From Litsea cubeba (Eukaryota > Streptophyta > Magnoliopsida > Laurales > Lauraceae), in contig CM022953.1 of NCBI GenBank assembly GCA_012931725.1, forward strand, positions 32,762,946 to 32,826,945: DNA of 64,000 bases. The letters are read 5' to 3'. Below, one piece after another: positions 47,301 to 59,321 of the stretch. Each line of letters opens with the position of its first letter. The stretch's first letter is position 1. The position numbers and the translations under genes are program-made. Under the pieces are notes generated by a model that worked only from the letters and a program-made list of their open reading frames with translations, did not search any database and was not told where the DNA came from.

Positions 47301-47664
47301 GGTTCTGAGATCTCGAAATTTGGGTCCAGATTCAATGTGAAAAGACTGATTTTGCCCCCAAGGCTGGAAAAATTGATTTTCGGAGTTTCAAATGGGTACG
47401 GAGTGAACACGAAAGTTGTAGGGACTGGCGAGATTAGTCAAACGAAGCTGAAATGGGAATTTTCAGAAATCAAAGAGAATCTCTCCAAAATGACCACACA
47501 AAACAAATGGGATCCTACGGTCACTATCTAAGTTCACTGGATTACAAACCAAAGAAAATATAATCAACTCAGAAATTCGATCAAACAATCGGTAAACCCA
47601 CTGAGAAAACAAATCCATGATTAAAACCACGATAAACCAGGAAATCTGGGGTCGGGTTCTCACA
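44328..47664 (-). repeat. 5' LTR of C
   Basis: Near-identical to 38439-41775. Visible differences include GCACCCAACC against GCACTCAACC, one base missing in GTCTGCAGG, and one extra A in ACAAAAACCCCC. Confidence 0.93.
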
Positions 47665-48197
47665 GCATGGACGATGGCGAAGCCCACATATGGCTTGCGA
47701 CCGTCAATCTAAACGGGTCCCCCACAATCTCCTGAGAAGTTAGATCCTCCTTTTTTTGCTTTTCATTGTAGTTTGTATTTTTCCAAAAGTGACAAAAAAT
47801 CGCAACTCTTGTCTTTCATTATTGATAAGGATTGTAAATCGGCAATAAACGCCAAAATCGGCTATAAACGCCAAAAATCGGCTATAAACGCCAAAATCGG
47901 CTATAAATGCCAAAAAAATCGCCTTTCACGGCAAATCAAGAAAATGTCTCTTTTCTTAAATATATGTGCAATGGAAAACTTGAAAGAAGTTGATTTCCTT
48001 TTTACTTGCGAAGGTTGATCTCCGGATCACCACTTGCAATTCCAAGTATAAATAGAAAATCTGGCACACCCACACAAAAAAAAGAAATGTTGATGCACGC
48101 CCCTGCCCCCTGGTTACGAAAGGGTCGGCACCAAACAGACTCCCACGTCCGCCGACCTCGGTAGGAACCGAGCATTGGAGCGCGGTCCATCACAACT

Positions 48198-49482
48198 CTT
48201 AGCTAGGAGAATATTGGAAATCCATTCCTGTTCATCTTGACCCGATTTTAATTGTGCCTTTCAAACATCATATCTTATGATTTTGACTTGTCCCGAAAGT
48301 ATTAGAAAGTGTATTTAGCTTTTGCTAACCTGTATATGACCGACCTGATATGAGTGTGTATTTGTGCCTATGAGCACCCCGTTCTTTTACTATCAATTTT
48401 ATTTGATTTCTCGTATTTGACCCATGAGTCGGCACCACTGAGCTTGGACGACCTTGTCGTTTTGATCCACCGACTTGGAGATCCTTCCCCTCCTGATAGT
48501 CAGCTGCAGTCTGGAATACGCAGAGTTTTTAACCGGTTCGCAACCGTGGTCCCGCAGAGTATATATATGTATATTATAGTATTTTATCGTTGTTCCTCCT
48601 CACCTTGTGTGACTGAAGTCAATGATCCTGTAGGGTATGCGCTCTCATCACTTTAGTGAGAGAGGATGTAGCTTTGTGTGGTTGCCATCTTGACAGTTCC
48701 CGATCCTTGATACCCTTACTGTTTTAAATAAATTATCGATTTGTCAAATATCCATGTTTTACACCCGTTTCAAATGAATACATATTTTGCTAAATATTCA
48801 TGTTTTATACATGCTTTAAAGGAATACTTGTCTTGTCAAGTATTCATGTTTTATACCCGTTTTATATGAATACAGAATTTTGTCAAATACCATGATTTAT
48901 CATATGTTTTATTTTTCAGCACTTGTATTATCTTTTCACCCACCTGCCAGACCGTCGTTTCTGACCCACTACTTTGGTACTCAGGTTCAGATATCTAGCC
49001 CGATCAGAGTGTACGTGTTGGCTATGGAGCCATGAGCTTACAGGTTATTTTGTCGGCTATGTCGTGTAGACATTGAGCTTGACATCGGAGCTACATCACA
49101 TATGGGGTAGAGATTATTAGCTTGTTTTTGTATAGCTTTGATTAGCCCGTTTATTGGGATTGTAATTAATGCACATTGTTATTTGTAACTTGAATATATA
49201 TGGGGATATACTATCCAGATACTGTCAGCTCTGTATTTTGTTATAATGGTTTGTTCTAGTCTGATATGTTCATTGATAAGATAATAATATGCTTGGGTTG
49301 AGTGCGACACGGAATCCGATGGCCATGGACTTCAGGTCGCAACGCCACGAAAGCTTCCGCAAAAATATTCAGGATGTGTTGGAACGTGTTATCCTCACAC
49401 ACGCGGATCTTGGGAGAAATATAAATCATAATCACTAAACTCCCTCCCAATTTTCACGGCCCTCGGGTTTGGGGTCGTGACA
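48198..49482 (+). repeat. Second part of the 5' LTR of A
   Basis: It resumes after B3 at CTTAGCTAGG and ends GGGGTCGTGACA at 49482. It matches 53920-55200 of the 3' LTR with scattered substitutions, more than between the LTRs of C. Confidence 0.88.
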
Positions 49483-51966
49483 GACTGGTATCAGAGCGGA
49501 CAGGTTTCTAGGAAATAAAACACTCTAGGAAACTTAAGACGTGTGGTGAGGAATCGTTAGATTTGTGATCTTGTTTTGACTAGATGTCATTTTGTCGGAT
49601 TCGGTTTTGTTTTTCTTCTAGTGGGGGAGACTCTCCTTGTCTCTTCCCTTTTGATATTGCTAGGGAATTTGGGGGACCAAATTCTCTTCTAGTGGGGGAG
49701 GATTTAGTGTCTTCGCACCCACATTCAGTGCCTTTTCCTTGTTTTCACGCCAGAGAGTCAGAGTTTTGTGATATTAGGATGTGGTTCTCAAAGGATTTGG
49801 CAAAGTTTTAGCTCTTTCGGCGTCACAGATTTTAGCAACAAGAGAAGAATTGTATAGTTGTTAGTCAACAAGAGGCGTGAGCAACACTTCAAAACTGTTT
49901 ACAGTTGATTGAGGACCATCATGTGGCAAGCCAAAATAGGTAAGTACAGATATTTGGGTTGAACTTAAGTCATTTTCCTAAGTCAAGAGACTCCAGAGAC
50001 CAGACAAATGGTGGATTTCAGGAAGGTTGAGGTGACTTTCAGTTGATAGAGCTTCAAGTGGATGGCAAATGTTAGAAATTTCTCGTGCAGAGTTGAACTT
50101 GTGACAGAGAATTGTTCGAGGAGGTTCAGCAATTGCGACTATGGTGATCAAGTTGACTCGGCAAAGTGCGTCAGTGCGTGGTTAAAAGCATAGGAATTCA
50201 GTTTTCGGCAGCAGTAAAGAGAGTTGTATATAGAATTGATTGTTACTTGGTCACATGATAGAGTAGATTTTATAGATTTTACTGACTTGTAGGACATCAG
50301 TTTGGACAGAGTACAGATACGAGATGGAGAATCATAACCTATGGACAAGGTCAGTTGAAAGATCCAGAAAAGAAGGGCACATGTGCAAGACTTGAGGATG
50401 GTGAACCTGAAACAGAGGCAGAAGATTGAGCAACCAAGGTTTGATTGAAACAATTTTGATATTTAGATACAGAGTTGTAACCGTTTGAGTGTGATGAGTA
50501 GTAGACAAACATGTATAGTTGAGGACCGATCATCGTGCAAAGGACCAATGGCAACCGGAAGAAAGAGTCAGAGTAACAAAAAATTTTGGATATTTTGAAG
50601 CCTGGGTAAAAGACCGGAAGACAGAGATAGATTTTGACAGAAGCACACCCTATGAAGTTGGGACATGTGGAGTAGCGTGACAGTTAGAGTGTTAACAGGT
50701 TTGGTCAGAGATGGAAACCTACAGAGCTGTGAACCTTGTGATTTCAACAAATAGAAGTGCACCGAGGACTGGAGGACATTACCTGAAGTAAGACAATCTG
50801 GTTGTACTCGGCGTCACCAATTTTCTGAAGCCAAGAGTAGACAGAAGAATGAGACAATATTCCAAAGAATTAGTAAAAACATGTAATGGAATTCCAGGAT
50901 TAACAGAGACAGGGTGACAGTACATCAGGATGAGTCAGAACTTCCATTCTCTTGGACCGACATTGATGGATAAGAGTAGCAGATTCGAGATCGTGTAAGA
51001 ACATCTAAAGGGTGTTACAGATTTGTTGGAAGGATTCTTCGAATATTGATTGTGTCAGAGGAGAAAATTACCAAGTGAGGTTTGGATAGTTTGAGATCTT
51101 CAACCAAAATCAGAGAGTTTGACTGGGGATAGTGCAGTTATACAGGAGCAGAGCTGATCATCAATGTATAGAGACAATTTTTAGTTGGTAAAACTCCAAA
51201 GAGATGTTCAGAGTTAGAGATTTCTAGAATTTGATGCGTTTTGTCAGAGAATTATTTTGGGATTTTCAACAAGTGCATCTATGTGGAAGAGTTGACTGCA
51301 GAAAGGACCTCTACTTGATCGCCCGCTAACGAAGATTTTCGTTGACCTTATCGACATGAGGAATTTCGGATCTCAATGCATAGATATACGGAGCAGGAAA
51401 TCAGTTATTTTGGATTTCAATTTGGGAAGGCAGATCTGGCAGGACAGTTGCAGGAGTGTGTACAGAGCTTCAATTGATGAAGAATGGTGAAGGGACGAGC
51501 ATGTTAATGTCAGAGACCGATTGTTGTACAGAGGATTAAGAGAACCGAGCAGAAAGGGTTAGAACTAGCAAGGGTTCACCTTGAAGATTGTGCAGTGTAT
51601 ATGAGATCATAGCTTTGACAGTTACGACAAAGCCGACAGAATTGTTCCAAGAATTTTCTTTACTAAGCTGGCTAGAAGCAAGAGACTTGGTTGAGTTTAA
51701 AAGGAGTCAGAGTTGGCAAATTTCTTGAGCAGTCAGATGGGCAGGGCAGTGACAGATTCGAGCCAGTGAAAGAATGTTTGACGACTGTTGATAGTTGACC
51801 GAAGAGTTCTACAGCAAGGATGACCCAGCGAGTTCAGATGTTTTCAAGATGACCGTTCTAGAGTTTTGATTTATGGGTTTTTTTTCGAGGTGCGGGATTA
51901 ATGTCCCCACTTGTTTTTGGATTTGTTTAGTCATTTGGAGGACCAAATGTTCTAAGTGGGGGAGGA
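49483..51966 (+). other. Non-coding interior of A with ancient internal duplication
   Basis: Initiator-Met primer site TGGTATCAGAGC is at 49486-49497 and the polypurine tract AAGTGGGGGAGGA ends at 51966. No frame encodes a retroelement protein. Two parts resemble each other: about 50040-50165 with 51180-51300 (shared GTCAGAGAATT, TCTATG, AGTTGACT), and about 50525-50580 with 51512-51570. That indicates an old tandem duplication of about 1.0-1.1 kb. Confidence 0.8.
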
Positions 51967-54900
51967 TGTGAGAACCCGACCCCAGATTTCCTGATTTAAC
52001 GTGGTTTTAATCGTTGATTTGTTTTCTCAATGGGTTTACCGGTTGTTTGATCGAATTTCTGAGTTTGATTATATTTTCTTTGATTTTGGAAGCCAACGAA
52101 CCTAGACAGTGACCATAGGGTCCTATTTGTTTTGTATGGTCATTTTGGAGAGATTCTCTTTGATTTTTGAAAATTCTCATTTCAGCTTCGTTTGACTAAT
52201 CTCGCCATTCCCTCAACTTTCGTGTTCACTCCGTACCCATTTGAACCTTCGAAAATCAGTTTTTCCAGCCCTGGGGGCAAAACCAGTCTTTTTACACTGA
52301 ATCTAGACCCAAATTTCGAGACTCAGAACCTTGCCAAATATATACTTTTTGGAAACTAGATTTTATGAGAAACATTTCTCTCTTCTTTGTCGATCGCATT
52401 CGAGGCCCAAAAATCGATGTCTTAACACTTGAATCCATTGTTTTGATCCCATTAACCAAACAGTTGACTTTTTCTGAGGACCCCGGAAGTATGTCAATAT
52501 TAACCATGTTGAAAGATAATTTTATTTCGGACACTTTTCATGTTTTAAGTTTCTTGATCCGATGTCTAGAAAGCCTCCTAATCTCAATTTGCAAGTTTTA
52601 AGTGTTTTAAGTGTGGTGGGGCCCACACCCACCCATTATAAGTACCCATCTCCTCTCCCTCTTCTCTCCCAATCGTCCCAGCAGTGCCTGTGCAGGAAAT
52701 GGGGGATTTTCCGCCCCTTTCTTCTTCCCTTGTTTTCTTCCTCACAAATCACCATCAAGCCTTGCTCAAATCAAGAAAAGACCTTCACCAATCTTGTTCA
52801 CCTCGTCAAGAGCTTTCAATTGGTACCATTTTTAGAAGGATTCATCAACTTCAAATTTCTCATTGAGCTAACCTTGCTTATTTGAAGACTTTCTAGGTAA
52901 GTGATTCTCTCCATCTCCTAGATTTGTGTTTTCCTAGCCCATGAGACTCTCCATCTCCATTTTTAGAAGCTCTCTCTTTGTATTTCTTGGTTTTGATGGT
53001 TTTAGGGTTTGTTTTTGGGGTTTTTGAATAGGTTGTGATTTCTTGGCTTGGAGTGTGATTAGAGGTTGATTTGCTTTGATTTTCATTACTTAAGCTTTAC
53101 TTCATGACATGCTTTTATTGAGATTTGAAATACACTCATTAATGCATCTTTCTAGCATATTGCTTTCTTGAAAATGATATCTTGATTGTATCAAGTTTTG
53201 ACTCGTTTCAAGTAATGGATTTCTTTGGTTAAATGTGAATGGGATGAAGAGGTTGGATCCATTTTTATGGAATGATGATTTGATGAGTGGAGGAGGTCAA
53301 GAAAGGGCCCAACTACTCATGGAGTTGTGTTTGGAAGAAGGGGAAAGAAATGAAATGGATAGGGATTGGACAAAAGAGGGATCCAACCAATTAGGCTGAA
53401 ATTCGCCGCTGTTCGATCGATCGGACTGTGGGCATTTCAGGTCCGATCAATCGGACTGTGAATAACTGAGGGCATTTCAGGACCGATCGATCGGCCAATG
53501 AGTCCGATCGATCGGACTGAAATGAGAAGAACTGTAAAAATGGGGATTGTTGGACCATTCTCCAGACTCATTTCAAGCCCATATTCAAGTCCAATTTAGT
53601 TCTATCCCTTTTCTTCTTATTTGAAGCCATTGGACTTGTAATGATGCATAGAAGCCCATGAAAGATTTGGGTAAATTGTGATGTGATGTAGTGGGGAGGT
53701 ATTGTTTGGAGCCCCACTGCTATGTAAGGACTTGTAAGGCATTGTATGAAGTCCGGAGGAAGGAGAAACCTCATCATGGAGATTCGGTGAGGATTTCTAG
53801 ATTTGTCAATGTATGTAAGGTCCCAGAATGTTTTTAATTCTTAAAGAGTACCAAATGTTTATCAAACCCAACATACGGAACCCTATACACATTGGTTCAA
53901 ATCTTGGACCTTCAACTCTTAGCTAGGAGAATATTGGAAATCCATTCATGTTCATCTTGACCCGATTTTGATTGTGCCTTTCAAACATCATATCTTATGA
54001 TTTTGACTTGTCGCAAAAGTATTGGAAAGTGTATTTAGCTTTTGCTAACCTGTATATGACCGACCTGATATGAGTGTGTATTTGTGCCTATGAGCACCCC
54101 GTTCTTTTACTATCAATTTTATTTGATTTCTCGTATTTGACCCATGAGTCGGCACCACTGAGCTTGGACGACCTTGTCGTTTTGATCCACCGACTTGGAG
54201 ATCCTTCCCCTCCTGATAGTCAGCTGCAGTCTGGAATACGCAGAGTTTTTACCCGGTTCGCTACTGTGGTCCTGTAGAGTATATATATGTATATTATAGT
54301 ATTTTATCGTTGTTCCTCCTCACCTTATGTGACTGAGGCCAATGATCTTGTAGGGTATGCGCTCTCTTCACTTTAGTGAGAGAGGTTGTAGCTTTGTGTG
54401 GTTGCCATCTTGACAGTTCCCGATCCTTGATACCCTTACTGTTTTAAATAAATTATCGATTTCTCAAATATCCATGTTTTACACCCATTTCAAATGAATA
54501 CATGTTTTGCTATATTCATGTTTTATACATGCTTTAAAGGAATACATGTCTTGTCAAATATTCATGTTTTATACCCATTTTATATGAATACAGAATTTTG
54601 TCAAATACCATGATTTATCATATGTTCTAATTTTCAGCACTTTTATTATCTTTTCACCCACCTGCCAGACCGTCGTGTCTGACCCACTACTTTGGTACTA
54701 AGGTTCAGATATCTAGCCCGATCAGAGTGTACGTGTTGGCTATGGAGCCATGAGCTTACAGGTTATTTTGTCGGCTATGTCGTGTAGACATTGAGCTTGA
54801 CATCGGAGCTACGTCACATATGGGGTAGAGATTATTAGCTTATTTTTGTATAGCATTGATTAGCCCGTTTATTGGGATTGTAATTAATGCACATTATTAT

Positions 54901-55200
54901 TGGTAACTTGAATATATATGGGGATATAATATCCAGATACTGTCAGCTCTGTATTTTATTATAATGGTTTGTTCCAGTCTGATATGTTCATTGATAAGAT
55001 AATTATATGCTTGGGTTGAGTGCGACACGGAATCCGATGGCCATGGACTTCGGGCCGCAACGCCACAAAAGCTCCCGCAAAAATATTCAGGATGTGTTGG
55101 AACGTGTTATCCTCACACACGTGGATCTTGGGAGAAATATAAATCATAATCACTAAACTCCCTCCCAATTTTCACGGCCCTCGGGTTTGGGGTCGTGACA
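51967..55200 (+). repeat. 3' LTR of A
   Basis: The LTR is 3234 bp, from TGTGAGAACCCG to GTCGTGACA, followed by GTTCC. It has an ~85-bp deletion near 53073 relative to the 5' LTR and four CGATCGATCGG palindromes at 53410-53520, one of them mutated. Confidence 0.92.
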
Positions 55201-57014
55201 GTTCCTAAGGTACACTCTAAGTCAAGTCCAAGTCCTAAATCCTATAAGAATTTATGTTTCATACGTAATTAAGTATTTTATGTCAAGAGAGTGTACAAGG
55301 AATAGTAACAACGGATACATATCACAAGTCAAGAAAGAATTACTATCCAATCCTAGGTACGTGGTGTCATCCCAGTATCCGAGATGTTCTATCAGAGTAT
55401 ATGTGGAAATTGAATCAATGATGCTTCTAGGGAAATCCCTTGGTGTACAATCATGTTAAGCATCGTTCAATCCAACTCCATATGTATTCGGTTACACCAC
55501 GCGTAATACACGAATACCTAGACAACCCATCGAAGCACACCAAGCCACGTACTTCTATTTCAATCCCATTAATGGTCAAGTGAGAGTAAATTCATGGTTT
55601 CCAGCACCTAAGGCCCAAACTTAGGTTACCAGTCTCATTTCCAATATAAACATAACTTGGATTAATAATTCAAGTATTTACATCACTTCCTGACCTCCGA
55701 TCATTATGAAACTGGAACAATTGGATTCTATGTCTCAAGGGCTTTCCAATGGTATATAGAACTCCAAATTCTGACAAACGGATCAAAAGTTATGTTCATT
55801 CGAAGTGGACGTTGCTGTCTCCACAATGCAGTCTCGCTATAGCGAGAATGCATTCTGCCTGGGCTCCAGAACAGTAGCAAAGCTCGCTATAGCGAGGGTT
55901 AAGCTCGCTAGAGCGAGCCTACTTCCTGCTTGAGCCCGGACTGAAGCAAATTTGGGCCGTTTTAAGGTATTTCCAATCCCATTCACCTAAGGTCCATTCC
56001 CTTCATTCCTAAGCCTTTCCAGGGCATGTACCTGCATGAGAAGAGCCTCCATGCTCTCTCTCTCTCAAACCACATTCCATTCCATCCATCAAACCATATA
56101 CAAGTAAAGTCCATTCAACCCATTTATCTAATTTAGCATATGTAATCCAATTAACCATGACAAGTTTGGAATTTAGGTATTCTAACATGAAACATCATCA
56201 ATCAAAGAAACAATACAGACATATATATTATGAAATGCATATCTACTTGCCTCAAAGAAGAATGAGATTGAAAATTGAGCAAAACTCGAGGAGAAGCCTT
56301 TCTACCCTCAAATCCACAATCTAACCCGAACAAACACAACCTAGAACGCAAAGGAGAAGAAAGAAAGGAAAAAGATCATGATTGAACCTAATCTAAACAA
56401 AAAAGAAGATGATTGAAATTATGAGATTTAAGGAAATCGTACCAAACTAGACCCAACGGAAAGAGAAGATCACGAGGAAGAAGATGTGCGGTTCGGATCT
56501 TCGAGATGATCTCTCCCAAAAACTCTCGGCTTGAGAAGATGAAGAGGAAGAAGAAAGGAGCTGTGGTTGCTATCGTTGCAGAGAACGAATAAGGATTAGG
56601 GCTAATCCTTGATTAAGAAGAAGAGAATAAGAAAAAGACTAATATGCCCCTTAAGTGGGTCCGGTTAGAGAATGGACTACTTGAAGGGTTTCTGATCGTC
56701 GGATCGCGACGAGTCAAAAGACAAAAATGATCAGCGCGACGAGATCTTTCCAATGAACCCAAAAATCACGGTGTTTGGAATATTTTGGAAAAACACTTGA
56801 TTTTTCCTAAATTGAAAACTACACCCTGCCATGATCAAACGAACTCGGAATCGAACGAAACTTCGCAGACACTATTCTAATGCTAAAGAAACTCGCTCAT
56901 GATCTAAACCCACTTAAATATCTAAAATATAATTAATAAAATATTAACAATTAAATGGGTCAGGGACTGATATTGGGCCCAACTGACCCAATAAGGTCAC
57001 GGACCTTACAACTC

Positions 57015-57272
57015 TCACAAATAAAAAGAACATTTGGTCCCCCAAATGCCTAAACATACCTCATCTGGAAAAAGATAAGGGTACGCCTTCAGAATCTGAT
57101 CCTTCAGCTCCCACGTAGCTTCCTCCGGACTGTGGTTTTCCCATTGTACCTTAACCCATTGGATGGTCTTAGTACGCAACACTATCTCCTTAATGTCAAC
57201 GATTTGTGCTGGCCGCTCTACATAGGTGACATCTGCTTGTAACTGAAGTGGCTCGTGCTGCAATTGAAAGTC
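57015..57272 (-). pseudogene. Chromodomain end of the integrase of chromovirus D
   Basis: The minus strand encodes DFQLQHEPLQLQADVTYVER, then KTIQWVKVQWENHSPEEATW and ELKDQILKAYPYLF. This is the C-terminal chromodomain of Tekay/Del-type integrases, thought to guide integration to heterochromatin. It ends only a few bases before the polypurine region and the D LTR, as in the family. The upstream part of pol is cut off by copia element F at about 57273. Confidence 0.9.
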
Positions 57273-58949
57273 CAAGATCGAATCCTAGAAGGGGAGTGAA
57301 TAGGATTACTACTAAGAACTTAGACCATTTTTTAACATTTTAGCTTTTAGGTGACTTATGCTTTGATGATGGTAGATTAGCTTGAGAAGGGGAAGAGTTT
57401 CTAAGCTATGCATTCATAATCGAAAGACTACTATAATCTCTATTCAATCTCACACCCAAACATACAATCATAAAAAGAGAGCTAAACATCAATCACCATA
57501 ACACAAACAATTATAGTGGTTCGGCTAAATTGCCTACATCCACTCCCGGTAACCCTACCGGATTTCACTAATCAATTTAAGGTTTAGGATCACCTCAAAC
57601 CTTACAATCTCATCACTATGCCTTTCAAGGATAAACATAAACCTTTACATCACAACAAGTGCTTTTCAAGGCTAAACACCAACCTTTACAACATAGATTT
57701 TTCTCTTGAGTAAAATGCATATTTATGCATGGATGAGAGAACAAATTAAACACAATGTATTGCCTCTAGATAGACTGAATAGAAAATTAAAACTCAACTA
57801 CTAAGAGCATGCATATGAATGATAAAGTTTATGACTAATGCATGAACTAGAAGGCACTCTTTCTCTTTTTTAAAAAGATGAAAATTCAAAATATGTAAAG
57901 ATGATAATCATATGTATGAGAAAGATTTGAATGACAAACACATGTGAATGAAAAAGTCATATGTTGATTTCATAAAGCTAAAGGTTTTCAAAGATCAAAG
58001 CATGTTATGAAAAGCAACAACATCTTAAGAAGAGAGATAACAATTTGATCATGCTTAAAAGAAAACAAAGATGAAGAAACAAAGCATGAAATAGAAATAA
58101 AGATTTAGAAAGCACACCCATTTTAAAGATCAAAGATTGAAAAGTTGGAATGCCTCCATAATCCCTTTAGAAAAGCTCTTGAAAAGTTCCTCTCTTATGG
58201 CCTCAAAAGTTCTCAAAAAATCAGCAACTTTTCCCAAAGAGAAAGTCACTTTTTATAGAAAAAGTGCTCCCAATGGATAGCTATCTGTCAGCCGAAAACT
58301 AGGTGTCGGTCAACCGACAGCCCAACGGTCACAAGCCAACGGCTATATTTTTGAAAAATTCACTGACGAAGAAACACTTAGCGGTTCACCGACATCATCG
58401 GTCGACCGACACGGAACCGATCCCGGAATCGACAGATCAAAAATGCTGAAAATGAAGCTCTCTGATATTGGAACCAACGAGGTCTCGGTCTGAAGAATTA
58501 TGCACTGTCGGTTGACCGACATCTGCCGACGATATGATCGACAGAGAAGGTCTGAAGATTGTAGCTCTCTGAAAATGGAACCGACAGAGCCATCGGTTGC
58601 TCTCGGTTCATATGTCGGTCAGCCGACATTGACCGACAGCCTGACCGACAGGCTATACAACCAGACATCCTGAAGTTCTGAAGGATTTTTAAAGAGAACA
58701 GATAAAAGGAATAGAAATGAACTTTTAAAAACTGAACTGAAAACTTCGAGAACTAAGGAGACACAAGAAATTTGAAAACCATGAATATCAAATAAAAACA
58801 AAGTTTATGAAAGAAAAATATGCATGAGGATCCTAAGAAAAGAAGAGCATGAATGGGATCCTAAGAAAAGAAGAGCATGAATGAAAGAGAGGTCAAGCTA
58901 TGACAATGAATGCATCCAATCAAATTGCAACAAAATAAAAACTCTAACA
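57273..58949 (-). mobile_element. 3' LTR of copia element F
   Basis: On the minus strand the LTR starts TGTTAGAGTTTTTATTTTGT at 58949 and runs to about 57273 (GATTCGATCTTG side). Polypurine tract CAAAGGGGGAGATT follows at about 58950-58963. A CTATAAAAAG box on the minus strand lies near 58246-58256. Upstream of it, 58281-58660 is crowded with inverted repeats such as TGTCGGTCAACCGACA, TCGGTCGACCGA and TGTCGGTTGACCGACA. Confidence 0.82.
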
Positions 58950-59321
58950 ATCTCCCCCTTTGCAATTTGATGGCAACTCTAGACACTTGACACTCTCTCA
59001 TTCTCCATGAACTAGAACACCAACATCTTTGGACATTTTAAGGAGCTTTGGATGTTCAGGAGCTTTGGATATTTTGGAGCTTTGGATTTTCCTTGCGAAA
59101 GCAACTAGGCAAAGCTTATCCCCATCAACTTGATAGACCTTGATTCTTCTCCCCCTCAATTTGAGACCACTCATATCACTTTATGATTCTCTCCCCCTTT
59201 AACATCTAATTGCAAAGGATCCTGCCCAACAACAAGAAGGCACACACCTTTATAGTAGCACCTGTTTATAAGAGATATGATAAAAAAGAAATACAATAAC
59301 AGGTGATTAGCCAACAAGAGT

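Larger units (their letters stand above)
38439..47664 (-). mobile_element. Young full-length LARD-like element C, GCATG duplication
   Basis: C is 9226 bp, flanked by GCATG (38434-38438 and 47665-47669). It has LTRs of identical length (3337 bp) at 38439-41775 and 44328-47664. I see only about ten substitutions and two single-base homopolymer indels between them, so insertion is recent. Orientation is minus: the primer site lies next to the right LTR and the polypurine tract next to the left one. It belongs to the same family as A in the opposite orientation. Confidence 0.95.
36342..48192 (+). mobile_element. Solo LTR B3 in A, split by C, CAACT duplication
   Basis: B3 consists of 36342-38438 and 47670-48192 (about 2.62 kb). 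It begins TGTTGACACC, ends CGGTCCATCA and is flanked by CAACT at 36337-36341 and 48193-48197. It is the most complete B-family LTR here. TATA box 38088-38099; palindromes GACCCTGGCCCAGGGTC (37383-37399) and a one-mismatch GGTCGCTGGCGACC (37396-37409); G-run palindrome near 38249-38272; and four GGCTATAAACGCC-type units (about 47837-47925). No interior remains, so it is a solo LTR formed by recombination. Confidence 0.92.
34309..55200 (+). mobile_element. Long-LTR non-coding (LARD-like) element A with GTTCC duplication
   Basis: A begins TGTGAGAACCCGACCCC and ends GGGGTCGTGACA, with GTTCC at 34304-34308 and 55201-55205. Without its insertions it is about 9.0 kb: 5' LTR 34309-36341 plus 48198-49482, interior 49483-51966, 3' LTR 51967-55200. 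The interior has an initiator-Met primer site and a polypurine tract but no gag or pol ORF. Large LTRs around a non-coding interior are the known hallmark of LARDs. Terminal sequences and primer site resemble Tekay/Del chromoviruses, so a chromovirus is the likely helper (inference). Confidence 0.92.
33156..57010 (-). mobile_element. 3' LTR of chromovirus D, split by element A
   Basis: Segments 33156-34308 and 55206-57010 form one LTR of about 2.96 kb. On the minus strand it runs from TGTAAGGTCC (57010) to GGGGGACGTGAT (33156; the expected final CA is mutated). The split is proven by the GTTCC duplication around A and by the uninterrupted homologue at 63.9 kb. Just upstream (minus strand) is the chromodomain of its pol. 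It carries CTCGCTATAGCGAG palindromes at 55833-55846 and 55883-55896 and GCTCGCTAGAGCGAGC at 55903-55918. Confidence 0.9.

Noticed and set aside
49486..49497. Part of an initiator tRNA gene
   Set aside because: Only the 12-nt complement of the tRNA 3' end is present, directly after an LTR; it is a primer-binding site, as is 44313-44324.
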